Positions 1-5,742 of a stretch of 38,771 bases of DNA are shown here, one piece after another (position 1 is the first letter of the stretch; every line of letters starts with the position of its first letter). This stretch comes from a virus. The stretch covers positions 1 to 38,771 of the IMG/VR virus record IMGVR_UViG_3300010160_000107; one strand, 5' to 3'. A program made the translations under genes and the position numbers. Under the pieces are notes generated by a model. That model saw only the letters and a program-made list of their open reading frames with translations, was not told where the DNA came from and searched no databases.

Positions 1-22
1 GGGGGCGGGTTGCCCCGCCCCC
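1..22 (-). terminator. Hairpin terminator of the leftmost minus-strand gene
   Basis: A perfect 9-bp GC stem (1-9 with 14-22) closes a TTGC loop. It lies seven bases past the stop codon of the minus-strand gene at 29-397, which is where an intrinsic terminator should sit. Any T-tract on the minus strand would lie outside the window, so termination is inferred from the stem and its position. Confidence 0.6.
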
Positions 23-28
23 TGTTGG

Positions 29-397
29 TTAGTTGGTTACCGTGTAGGTAATTCCGTTGGTGCGGATAATTTGGATACCCTCTAGAGGTAGCATACGGTC
101 ATCTGCAACCGCTTTACCGCTTGAGTTCAACACGCCCGCTTTGCGACGGCGTGAGGCGTGTAGGTCGCATACTTGAATTAGGTTGCGCGGGTTGCCGTCC
201 GCGTCTAGCCCGCGTGGGTCGTACGCTAGCCCCTTGCCCGTACGGTCATACTTGCGTGAGTTGGTGGTGTAGAGCCCGCTACGCAATTCACCCGTGCCCC
301 GCGTGGTGTACACGGCGTAGAACATAGCGCCGTTTAGTCCGTCTAGTAGTTCTAGCACGCTGTCGCGGGCTACTGTCTCTTGAGTTGTTGCTCTCAT
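29..397 (-). CDS. Hypothetical small phage protein, possibly SH3-barrel-like
   Basis: This 122-residue protein is one of only two convincing minus-strand genes in the window. A good ribosome site (GGGGAGA on the minus strand) lies five bases before the ATG, and a strong hairpin follows the stop. The central part reads as alternating beta segments: MFYAVYTTRGTGELRSGLY, then NLIQVCDLH, then a C-terminal LEGIQIIRTNGITYTVTN strand pair. This order (beta pair, a V-x-DL strand, a short basic turn, a final strand) recalls the small SH3-barrel proteins of phages such as the DUF2693 type. The match is by eye only. It has no membrane segment and carries one CAGTAGCC motif in its coding sense (TVA codons). 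Its orientation away from the rest suggests separate, perhaps early, control. The function is unknown. Confidence 0.75.
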   Translation of the reverse strand: MRATTQETVARDSVLELLDGLNGAMFYAVYTTRGTGELRSGLYTTNSRKYDRTGKGLAYDPRGLDADGNPRNLIQVCDLHASRRRKAGVLNSSGKAVADDRMLPLEGIQIIRTNGITYTVTN

Positions 398-440
398 TAG
401 GTCTCCCCTAACTTATCGGCGTTATTGCCTTAGTATGGTT

Positions 441-458
441 ATCCCCCTTAAGGGGTAT
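441..458. promoter_or_regulatory. CCCCTTAAGGGG palindrome, candidate operator
   Basis: The centre CCCCTTAAGGGG (444-455) is a perfect 12-bp palindrome, and the next bases out (AT/AT at 441-442 and 457-458) also pair after one mismatch. It lies between the minus-strand gene and the rightward leader, about 33 bases upstream of the extended -10 box at 486-494. A related half-site, CCCCTTAAG, occurs near 525-533. The position suits a repressor or activator site serving divergent promoters. Protein binding is inference. Confidence 0.35.
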
Positions 459-485
459 CTTAAACATAATTCTTTATAACGATTT

Positions 486-494
486 TGTTATAAT
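486..494 (+). promoter_or_regulatory. Extended -10 promoter TGTTATAAT for the rightward genes
   Basis: TG-n-TATAAT matches the bacterial extended -10 consensus exactly, and this type of promoter can work without a good -35 (none is visible near 465-471). The predicted start near 500 gives a leader of about 158 bases before the first rightward gene at 659. The leader is GC-rich and holds two CAGTAGCCTA copies. Confidence 0.5.
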
Positions 495-575
495 TGGGCT
501 CTACGCGCCAAAGCACCCCCCCACCCCTTAAGCGCCCCGACACGCCCGACCGCGGCAGGCGTTACGGACTGGTAT

Positions 576-642
576 GGGTTTGAGGGGGCTGGCAGTAGCC
601 TAAAATTTTGATAGGGTTTGGCGGGTTTGATGACAGTAGCCT
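576..642 (+). repeat. Imperfect direct repeat GGGTTTGA ... CAGTAGCCTA in the leader
   Basis: GGGTTTGA at 576-583 is followed nine bases later by CAGTAGCCTA (593-602). GGGTTTGA at 623-630 is followed three bases later by CAGTAGCCTA (634-643). The second copy runs to just before the ATG at 659. The repeat lies in untranslated leader, so coding constraint does not explain it. CAGTAGCC recurs through the window. Confidence 0.55.
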
Positions 643-658
643 ATGTAACATTGGTGGT

Positions 659-895
659 ATGTTTACGGTGTGGTTGTTCGGTCAGCAGGATAGGGATGAC
701 TCGGTTGGCTTGTTCGCTAGGGTTGCTTTTTATGATTATAATGCGGGTTGTGCTTCGGTGTTTGGGGATGCTGTGGGCTGGAAGAAGCATTTTGAGGTGA
801 AGCATGCGCGGAAGTATCCAAAATTGATTGAGTTGTTGGGGGATGCTTATGTGGAGTATTGCACTGAGTTGGGCGAGAAGTCGTCAGAGTTTTAA
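659..895 (+). CDS. YozE SAM-like domain protein
   Basis: This 78-residue protein fits the small helical YozE_SAM_like family: an opening FTVWLFGQQDRDDSVGLFAR (aromatic, then polar-DD-x-VG-x-x-A), a central GWKKHFEVKHARKYP, and a closing helix with LGDAYVEYC. Those are the family's landmarks: F-x-x-W, D-D-x-V-G, W-x-x-H and A-Y-x-E-Y. I chose the ATG at 659 because the homologous region starts there; an in-frame TTG at 608 would add 17 residues that do not fit the family. The ribosome site is weak. These domains are common in actinobacterial phages and Firmicutes, and no biochemical role is settled. It is the first gene after the long leader and is followed by a well-signalled gene at 926. Confidence 0.75.
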   Translation: MFTVWLFGQQDRDDSVGLFARVAFYDYNAGCASVFGDAVGWKKHFEVKHARKYPKLIELLGDAYVEYCTELGEKSSEF

Positions 896-925
896 GAGAT
901 AATAGTAAAGATTTAAGGAGTCATT

Positions 926-1231
926 ATGTCTAGAAGAGAAAACGCTGCTGAGGGTGCTCGTGGTGCTGACGCATCTAACACCTGTACTGATTGCACTACT
1001 GGTATTGACACGGGGTCTATTGATTTTGGTATTGGCGATGAGTGGGGTAACAAGAAGCATTACAACAATGCTGGTGAGTTAGTTGCGGCTGACATAGAGA
1101 CTTCTACCCATCCTGAAGGTAATTCAGGTCGCCGTTGTGGTGACTGCAGTGGTCAGCATATGGACCGTCAGGTTCATCAGGATTGGCGCGATGCTGATAA
1201 TTATTACCGCCGCGAACGTCAGGGCTATTAA
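926..1231 (+). CDS. Hypothetical Cys-pair protein, possibly zinc-binding
   Basis: This 101-residue hydrophilic protein has an excellent ribosome site (AAGGAG, 915-920) and a GATAAT box near 897 that might act as a -10. Two CxxC pairs, CTDC (about residues 20-23) and CGDC (about 71-74), could form one zinc site, though nearly 50 residues separate them. The middle is rich in Gly, Asp and Asn, and the C-terminus is charged and aromatic (DNYYRRERQGY). No membrane segment is visible. I do not recognise the family. It precedes the acetyltransferase/ADP-ribosyltransferase cluster but is separated from it by 31 bases, so it need not share a function with it. Confidence 0.75.
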   Translation: MSRRENAAEGARGADASNTCTDCTTGIDTGSIDFGIGDEWGNKKHYNNAGELVAADIETSTHPEGNSGRRCGDCSGQHMDRQVHQDWRDADNYYRRERQGY

Positions 1232-1262
1232 GCACTCCCCACGAATAGTTTAGGAATTTGGC

Positions 1263-1622
1263 ATGCCTGCTGAAAGAGGTAGACAATTTCCAGACGAGTT
1301 ATCTTATGATGTCAAACCTGTAGGACCTAATAGAAGGGGTCATACTTGGTTGCACGTTTCTGCTGTTCATCCAAAACATGGGGAACTTGGACTATTAACG
1401 GCATTAGCGGAAAGTGGCGACCCAGACATTCCAAAAGGTCAAATTGGTAGTGTTTCGGTTATGCCTGACCATCAACGAAAAGGTGTAGCAACTGCTATGG
1501 CTAAAAGAGCCGAACAAGAACTAGGTATTAACCTTAGCCATAGTGAGGCGCGAAGCGATGATGGGGAAGCTTGGGCTAAAGCATTTGGTGGAACTATGCC
1601 GCCAAGGGAGGATTTGCGTTAA
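1263..1622 (+). CDS. GNAT-like N-acetyltransferase, paralog 1
   Basis: The 119-residue product has the acetyl-CoA binding motif A of GNAT enzymes: strand GQIGSVSVMP followed by the pyrophosphate loop QRKGVATAMAKRAEQEL (about residues 60-88). GNAT proteins transfer an acetyl group from acetyl-CoA to an amine; no substrate can be read here. It is short for the family (usually about 140-160), so the N-terminal strands may be reduced. The C-terminal block HSEARSDDGEAWAKAFGG recurs in the next two genes, making the three tandem paralogs. Its N-terminus carries RGRQFP, a tag shared in form with the genes at 1622 and 2283. The ribosome site is AGGAA. The stop overlaps the next start by one base. Confidence 0.8.
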   Translation: MPAERGRQFPDELSYDVKPVGPNRRGHTWLHVSAVHPKHGELGLLTALAESGDPDIPKGQIGSVSVMPDHQRKGVATAMAKRAEQELGINLSHSEARSDDGEAWAKAFGGTMPPREDLR

Positions 1623-1948
1623 TGGATAGAGGTAAACAGTTCCCGTACACCTATGTAAATAACCCTATTTCTGATAGTAGTGGTTTAGGTGAATGGAACT
1701 CTGTTGAAGCCCACCACCCAGAAGAGGGTAAAGTAGGGCATCTTATTTGGCATCCAGAGGGTGAAATTCAAGACGTTCACGTAAACGAAGAGCATAGAAG
1801 AAAAGGCGTTGCTACGGGTATGTATGAGCACGCTAAGAAACTTAAACTAAAACCACCTGAGCACTCTGAACTACGCTCAGAAGAAGGTGACGCCTGGGCT
1901 CGTGCTGTAGGTGGCAAAGTACCAGAGATGGAGATTCCTGATTACTAA
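1622..1948 (+). CDS. GNAT-like N-acetyltransferase, paralog 2
   Basis: This 108-residue protein is the second of three tandem GNAT paralogs. Motif A is plain: strand GEIQDVHVNEE, then RRKGVATGMYEHAKKL (about residues 59-74). The shared C-terminal block reads HSELRSEEGDAWARAVGG. The N-terminus, MDRGKQFPYTY, matches the first residues of the ADP-ribosyltransferase-like gene at 2283, and both genes start with ATGGATAGAGG. The start overlaps the preceding stop by one base (TAATG), and a GGGAGGA site lies inside the end of the upstream gene. The substrate is unknown. Confidence 0.8.
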   Translation: MDRGKQFPYTYVNNPISDSSGLGEWNSVEAHHPEEGKVGHLIWHPEGEIQDVHVNEEHRRKGVATGMYEHAKKLKLKPPEHSELRSEEGDAWARAVGGKVPEMEIPDY

Positions 1949-2283
1949 TGGATGAAGAATATACTTATGCTGACGTGCCAAGAGTAAGCATACCTGGAAA
2001 GCCCAAACCAGGTGGTTACCGTATTCAGGCTACTCACACCGAAAGTGGCGAATCAGTAGGAAACTTGTTTTGTGACCACTCTGGTAAAGTACAATCTATA
2101 CAAGTAGAGCCAGAACACAGGAGAAAAGGCGTAGCCACTGCTATGTGGGAGCATGCACAAGGTCTAGCAGAACAAGGTAAAGTTCCAAAACCTAAACACT
2201 CTAGCGATAGAAGTGACCAAGGCGACGCCTGGGCTAAGTCAGTAGGCGGTCGCCGTCCCCGCAGAGTGGAGTTCTTCGAATAA
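1948..2283 (+). CDS. GNAT-like N-acetyltransferase, paralog 3
   Basis: The third paralog has 111 residues, with strand GKVQSIQVEPE and loop RRKGVATAMWEHAQGL (about residues 47-71), followed by the block HSSDRSDQGDAWAKSVGG. It lacks the RG-x-QF N-terminal tag of its two relatives and starts with an acidic, aromatic stretch (MDEEYTYADVP). The start overlaps the preceding stop (TAATG), with GGAG about 20 bases upstream. Three diverged copies in a row point to duplication followed by specialisation rather than simple dosage. An acetyl-CoA-binding role is likely; the target is not known. Confidence 0.8.
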   Translation: MDEEYTYADVPRVSIPGKPKPGGYRIQATHTESGESVGNLFCDHSGKVQSIQVEPEHRRKGVATAMWEHAQGLAEQGKVPKPKHSSDRSDQGDAWAKSVGGRRPRRVEFFE

Positions 2284-2543
2284 TGGATAGAGGACCACAA
2301 TTTTTATACCACGGTACTGATGCTGATTTAGAGCCTGAAGACATGGTAACACCTCAAGGTACTTCAAAAGACGGTGCAGAAGGATATGGTTGGGCTTTTG
2401 CTACTCCTGACTCAGAATACGCCGCCGAACATGGTAAAAACGTTTACCTTGTAGAGGGGACGGGCGATGAGCAAGTGCATCCAGATAATGAAGAAGCTGT
2501 AGTCAGCAAAAAAGGCTTTAGAGTAGTAAAGAGGCATCGATGA
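2283..2543 (+). CDS. Arr-like ADP-ribosyltransferase (rifamycin-transferase fold), short
   Basis: The 86-residue product follows the order of Arr-type ADP-ribosyltransferases: FLYHGTDADLEPEDMVTP at residues 7-24 (family YHGT...L-x-PGD), a middle GWAFATPDSEYAAEHG, then a VYLVEGTG strand and a VHPDN...GFRVVKRH ending like the family's DDPN...PLRVV. Arr enzymes move ADP-ribose from NAD+ onto rifamycin, and distant relatives act on other targets. This protein is shorter than Arr (about 140) but keeps the NAD-pocket His of YHGT. It starts MDRGPQF, the same form of tag as the acetyltransferases upstream. It overlaps the previous stop by one base and the next start by four (ATGA). Drug resistance is unlikely to be its role in a phage; modification of a host target is inference. 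Confidence 0.7.
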   Translation: MDRGPQFLYHGTDADLEPEDMVTPQGTSKDGAEGYGWAFATPDSEYAAEHGKNVYLVEGTGDEQVHPDNEEAVVSKKGFRVVKRHR

Positions 2544-2701
2544 CCGTAGATGAACTCCACCAACTGCACATGAACAAACTGATACAGTCATTCGGTGTAA
2601 GTACTGCCGTAGGCGCGTTTCGAAATGATAGAGCGGCTAGGGCGCTAGGTAATCATTATTCAGAGACTGCTGACCCCGCTACGTCTAAGGAAGAAGTCTA
2701 A
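2540..2701 (+). CDS. Small hypothetical protein between two ADP-ribosyltransferase-like genes
   Basis: This 53-residue reading frame starts at an ATG overlapping the previous stop (ATGA) and ends in a TAATG overlap with the next gene, so it fills the gap exactly. The N-terminal half looks helical (MTVDELHQLHMNKLIQSFGV), followed by a small basic segment (AFRNDRAARALGNHY). It could be a partner or antidote for a neighbouring enzyme, but nothing in the sequence shows this. The fit between neighbours is the main evidence that it is real. Confidence 0.6.
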   Translation: MTVDELHQLHMNKLIQSFGVSTAVGAFRNDRAARALGNHYSETADPATSKEEV

Positions 2702-3138
2702 TGCCTAAAGACAACTACGTAAAACTCTACAGGGGATTGGCTAATGCAAAGCCTGAAGATGTTAGCACAGGTAGGGGATTAGACGACCCTGACTATCCAG
2801 GTGTACATGACAGTGTTGGCATACATTGGACTCCAGACTTTGAAGTTGCTAAAAACTTTGCTACAAACCGTGATTATGGGGGTCCTGGGAAACGTCCTGT
2901 AGATGAGGGTGTTGTAGTAGAGGCTATGGTACATAAACGTCATTTAATTGACTACAACTCTGATGAGGGTCAAAGGTACGCGTCCGCTTATCAAATTGAA
3001 GAGCCTGACGAAGATAGTAATGAAAACGAGACCACGGTACGACGTCGCTCACCTGTGTTAATTACTAAAAAACATCATTTAGTAGGAAAGCAGTTCAAAA
3101 CTGAAACTCCAGATATGCCAGTGAGGGCAAAGGCATAA
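2701..3138 (+). CDS. ADP-ribosyltransferase-like protein (R-S-E type)
   Basis: This 145-residue protein resembles compact ART enzymes. An opening KLYRGLAN gives the NAD-binding Arg (about residue 11); a central VGIHWTPDFEVAKNFATN (about 39-56) matches the strand-helix block that usually begins S-T-S/T and ends A-x-x-F; a strand VVVEAMVHKRHLIDY follows; and an acidic ENETTVRRRSPVLI segment near 108-121 could supply the E-x-E catalytic pair. The S-T-S element is WT here, so catalysis is not assured. It lies two genes after the Arr-like protein. If active, it would use NAD+ to mark a protein or nucleic acid; the target is unknown. Start and stop both use TAATG overlaps. Confidence 0.6.
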   Translation: MPKDNYVKLYRGLANAKPEDVSTGRGLDDPDYPGVHDSVGIHWTPDFEVAKNFATNRDYGGPGKRPVDEGVVVEAMVHKRHLIDYNSDEGQRYASAYQIEEPDEDSNENETTVRRRSPVLITKKHHLVGKQFKTETPDMPVRAKA

Positions 3139-3284
3139 TGAAGCCTAAGAAGGAACAATTCAAGGCGTCACCCGAACAACTTCAAGCAAGACTAGACCTA
3201 AGAAAAAGTAGCGCTTCAGGTCCAATGAAGAGCAAAAAGGCGTATACTAGAAAAGAAAAATACCCAAGGAGTTACAATGGCTAG
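3138..3284 (+). CDS. Small basic hypothetical protein
   Basis: This 48-residue, Lys/Arg-rich protein starts in a TAATG overlap with the ART-like gene and runs eight bases into the next gene. It contains ASPEQLQARLDLRKSS and ends KYPRSYNG. The composition suggests nucleic-acid binding or a disordered tail; no family is recognised. The ribosome site of the following gene (AAGGAG) lies within it, as does a TATACT box at 3243-3248. Confidence 0.5.
   Translation: MKPKKEQFKASPEQLQARLDLRKSSASGPMKSKKAYTRKEKYPRSYNG
3243..3248 (+). promoter_or_regulatory. Candidate -10 box TATACT
   Basis: TATACT occurs 29 bases before the start at 3277, followed by AGA. The same GTATACT-n-AGA string occurs at 31206-31215, also about 30 bases before a start codon. 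No -35 is visible. It is a weak candidate based on repetition and position. Confidence 0.25.
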
Positions 3285-3537
3285 ACGTAATCAATCACAT
3301 GAACATGCGAGTGGCACACATCGCCCTGACGCACTAGGTTCACAGGCAGACTGCAATCACTGCGGAGTTACTGACCCTTGGGATAAAAACTTTGTTGATG
3401 ACCGTAGCGCGTTTGACAAAGCCGTTCAGCGTGAAGCAAGCAGAACATTTGGTCACTATGGGGGCGACGAGAGCCCTACTCTTGATGAGGACATTGACGA
3501 AGCAAGACTTGGTAATTACCTAGGTCAAGACCGCTAA
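3277..3537 (+). CDS. Hypothetical protein with a CxxC motif
   Basis: This 86-residue hydrophilic protein has a strong ribosome site (AAGGAG). Visible features are an N-terminal His-rich stretch (NQSHEHASGTHRPDALG), a CNHCG pair near residues 26-30 that could bind metal together with those histidines, and an acidic C-terminal half (DESPTLDEDIDEARLGNYLG). No family is recognised. It closes the accessory cluster. Confidence 0.65.
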   Translation: MARRNQSHEHASGTHRPDALGSQADCNHCGVTDPWDKNFVDDRSAFDKAVQREASRTFGHYGGDESPTLDEDIDEARLGNYLGQDR

Positions 3538-3544
3538 AAATACA

Positions 3545-3706
3545 ATGGGTAACGCCTTATTTCCCCGTAATACCAATATACAATTTAGAAATGTAAATGC
3601 TGGTATGTTTTCGGGACCGCGCCCATCTTACCAACGTTATAGCGTAGGTGCTACATCTACAGGAATTCTGAAAAGGACAGGCAATGACACACAAGAAAAC
3701 AGATAA
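3545..3706 (+). CDS. Small hypothetical protein overlapping the next start
   Basis: This 53-residue frame starts at an ATG without a clear ribosome site, eight bases after the preceding stop, and overlaps the next gene by 23 bases. It is rich in Asn, Arg and aromatic residues (NALFPRNTNIQFRNVNAGMF) with no membrane segment. The gene at 7093 has a similar size and style. It is plausible because it fills an otherwise empty gap in a densely coding region. Confidence 0.4.
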   Translation: MGNALFPRNTNIQFRNVNAGMFSGPRPSYQRYSVGATSTGILKRTGNDTQENR

Positions 3707-4925
3707 AACGGATAAAACGGATACGACGGATAAAGACCCGTACCAGTATGCAATGGACCTTTCTAACAATGACAATGCTAGTCCTGAGGCTATCGGCGAC
3801 GCGTGGCGAGCCGTAGCAGCCTATGCAAAAAATAACCCTAACAGTGCTTCAGCACGTTCAATTAAAAAAACTCAGGCAGAAACTAAACAGTACTTCGATG
3901 ACGCGCCAAAACGAGCAGCTATTGATAAAAAACGAGCAGCAGATTTAAATAATACCGTAAGAAACGTTAACATGGGTTATGATATTGCTAAGGCAGTGGG
4001 TAAAGGGGCACTAAAATCAATAGAGAACACTGCTAATAGATTTCAACAAGACCCTATAACTACTGTAGGCACTCGTTTGGCTAACTTTGCTTCTGACATT
4101 GGTTCCAGCATTGTTAACATTGGGGCAAATGCCTCTAACGCTTTATTTGACACTAACGCACCTAATGTTCAAGGCGCTAAATTAAGAGAAAATTACGATG
4201 GGGGAGTAAGTTTTGTTGGTGGTCGCCAAAATCTAAACCCTGATAAAGGTACTAAATCAAGTTTAGGTATAGTTGTTCCTGGTAAGCCACTAGAGTCGTT
4301 TGGACGTGGGTTAGAAGTTGCTGGACTTATTCCTGGATTGGGAAAACCTCTAAAAACCGCAGGTGCGGGTATTAAAGCTGGTTTAGAAAAAGCAGCAGTG
4401 GACGGTATTGCCGCAGGAATGACAACAGGCGCACGTTCTGCTGTAGGTCAAAACATTGCTAAAAACACAGCAAAAGTTATGCTTGCTACCCAAGCACTTA
4501 CTGGTACTGGAGCCGCTCACGCCGCTACAGACTTGAGTGCAAACGCTTTACGTCAAACGTCTGGTATTAGCAGAAGTTTTGAGGCGGCTACGGGCGCAAC
4601 AAGAACTTATAACCCTGAGACTGGGGTAACAATAATTCGTTTTGCTGATGATACTGCCGCTAAAGATATTCCAGACGGAGTAGCAAAGGTAATGAAACAA
4701 CAAGCCGATGCTCCTTATGAGGCTCCTGCGGTAGCCCCAGCAGTAAACCCAGCAAAAGCAAAAGCGCCAGCAGTAGCCCCAGCAACAGCAGCCGCCCCTG
4801 CAGAAAAGCCAGCGGAAAAGCCAGCGGAAAAGCCAAAAGAAAAGGGTAAGCGTCCTCATGCTATCAATAGTGCTACTGGCGCTTCGTACGGCGCCCAAGA
4901 GGCTGAGATTCCTAGGCTTTACTAA
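3684..4925 (+). CDS. Large repetitive-tailed hypothetical, possibly virion or ejected protein
   Basis: This 413-residue protein begins with a low-complexity KTDKTDKTDTTDK repeat and ends with a Pro/Ala linker containing three PAEKP-type repeats. Between them are helical, Ala-rich segments and a Gly-rich amphipathic stretch (GLEVAGLIPGLGKPLKTAGAGIKAGLEKAAVDGIAAGM, about 210-250, broken here by description only) that could insert into or cross a membrane. No enzymatic motif is seen. Flexible charged ends around a Gly/Ala amphipathic core are common in phage internal or ejected proteins, but this is inference. It precedes an M23-like protein with a one-base stop-start overlap, suggesting coupled expression and perhaps a joint role at the cell envelope. 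Confidence 0.7.
   Translation: MTHKKTDKTDKTDTTDKDPYQYAMDLSNNDNASPEAIGDAWRAVAAYAKNNPNSASARSIKKTQAETKQYFDDAPKRAAIDKKRAADLNNTVRNVNMGYDIAKAVGKGALKSIENTANRFQQDPITTVGTRLANFASDIGSSIVNIGANASNALFDTNAPNVQGAKLRENYDGGVSFVGGRQNLNPDKGTKSSLGIVVPGKPLESFGRGLEVAGLIPGLGKPLKTAGAGIKAGLEKAAVDGIAAGMTTGARSAVGQNIAKNTAKVMLATQALTGTGAAHAATDLSANALRQTSGISRSFEAATGATRTYNPETGVTIIRFADDTAAKDIPDGVAKVMKQQADAPYEAPAVAPAVNPAKAKAPAVAPATAAAPAEKPAEKPAEKPKEKGKRPHAINSATGASYGAQEAEIPRLY
3697..3738 (+). repeat. Short tandem repeat coding for KTD units
   Basis: Units of nine bases near ACAGATAAA/ACGGATAAA are repeated about four times and code for KTDKTDKTDTTDK at the start of the 413-residue protein. Replication slippage could vary the copy number. 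Confidence 0.6.
4801..4840 (+). repeat. Short tandem repeat coding for PAEK units
   Basis: Twelve-base units close to CCAGCGGAAAAG are repeated three times and code for the PAEKPAEKPAEKP linker near the C-terminus of the 413-residue protein. The copies are nearly identical, which points to recent slippage. Confidence 0.6.
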
Positions 4926-5740
4926 TGGGTACAAAAAATCCAAAACCTACGCAACGCTTTGGTGTTCCGAAACCAATCGGAACACCAAAACCTACGCCAA
5001 CGCCTAAACCACCTGTATTTGGGTACCCTGTAGAGGGCGCTACCGTGTCTCAAGGGTTTGGTAACACTCCATCAAATAAAAACATAAAGTATCAGTCTGG
5101 AACAAATTTAGGAACAGATTTTGCTGCCTCAATGGGTTCTGAAATTAAAGCACCTTTGGGTGGAAAAGTTATTGGTGTTAATAAAAACGCGGGCGCTTGG
5201 GGTAATCAAGTAGTTGTGCAGTACCCTGGGGGAGCCACTTTATCATTTAACCATTTATCTAATTTTGGAAAAGTTAAACGCGGACAAATCGTTCCTCAAG
5301 GGTATGTCTTAGGACAAGTTGGTGCTACGGGGCAAACTACTGGCGCTCACCTAGACTTAGAGGCTACTCTAAACGGTGTTAGTGTACCCTTAGCAAGTGC
5401 GTTTAAGGGTTACCAGTTTGATTCCGCGTATAAAGGTGGAGAATACGGAGTCAAAAATGCAAGGGGCTACAACCGCTCTGAGAATAAATTTTATGACTTA
5501 GATAATCTTGGAGTGTACACTCCTGATAGTGACGCTAAAACTCCTGTAACCCCATCCCCAAAACCTGGTGCGGAACCTAAACCAACCCCATCACCCTCGG
5601 CACAGGCAGCCCCAGCAGCCCCGTCAGCCTCTGCGGACGGCGTAGTTGGAGGTAACGTAAACTTACAGTCAATTCGTAACCCAAGTGTATCTAAACAATT
5701 CTCTGGGGTAACCCAGGGTAATATACCGTTAGTAGGATAA
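4925..5740 (+). CDS. M23-like peptidase domain protein with altered zinc ligands
   Basis: The 271-residue protein has a Pro-rich N-terminal linker, an M23/LytM-like domain (about residues 35-160) and a Pro/Ala-rich tail. The fold landmarks are GTNLGTDFAASMG, IKAPLGGKVIGV, VVVQYPGGATLSFNHLSNF, VKRGQIVPQGYVLGQVGATG and GAHLDLEA. Canonical M23 enzymes bind zinc with H-x3-D and the second His of H-x-H. Here the first is N61-x3-D65 and the last is H142-x-D144. The two catalytic-type histidines (H110, H142) remain, but two of three metal ligands are changed. It may be inactive and used for peptidoglycan binding, or may use another metal. No signal peptide is seen. It starts in a TAATG overlap. Confidence 0.8.
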   Translation: MGTKNPKPTQRFGVPKPIGTPKPTPTPKPPVFGYPVEGATVSQGFGNTPSNKNIKYQSGTNLGTDFAASMGSEIKAPLGGKVIGVNKNAGAWGNQVVVQYPGGATLSFNHLSNFGKVKRGQIVPQGYVLGQVGATGQTTGAHLDLEATLNGVSVPLASAFKGYQFDSAYKGGEYGVKNARGYNRSENKFYDLDNLGVYTPDSDAKTPVTPSPKPGAEPKPTPSPSAQAAPAAPSASADGVVGGNVNLQSIRNPSVSKQFSGVTQGNIPLVG

Positions 5741-5742
5741 CA

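Noticed and set aside
4548-4943. Long minus-strand frame with many Trp, Cys and Leu residues
   Set aside because: It is the complement of the Pro/Ala-repeat coding sequence, has no ribosome site and lies fully inside a well-supported plus-strand gene.
4961-4986. GGTGTTCC ... GGAACACC inverted repeat at the start of the M23-like gene
   Set aside because: It is explained by repeated Pro/Lys codons in coding sequence, with no T-run or promoter nearby; kept out as a regulatory call.
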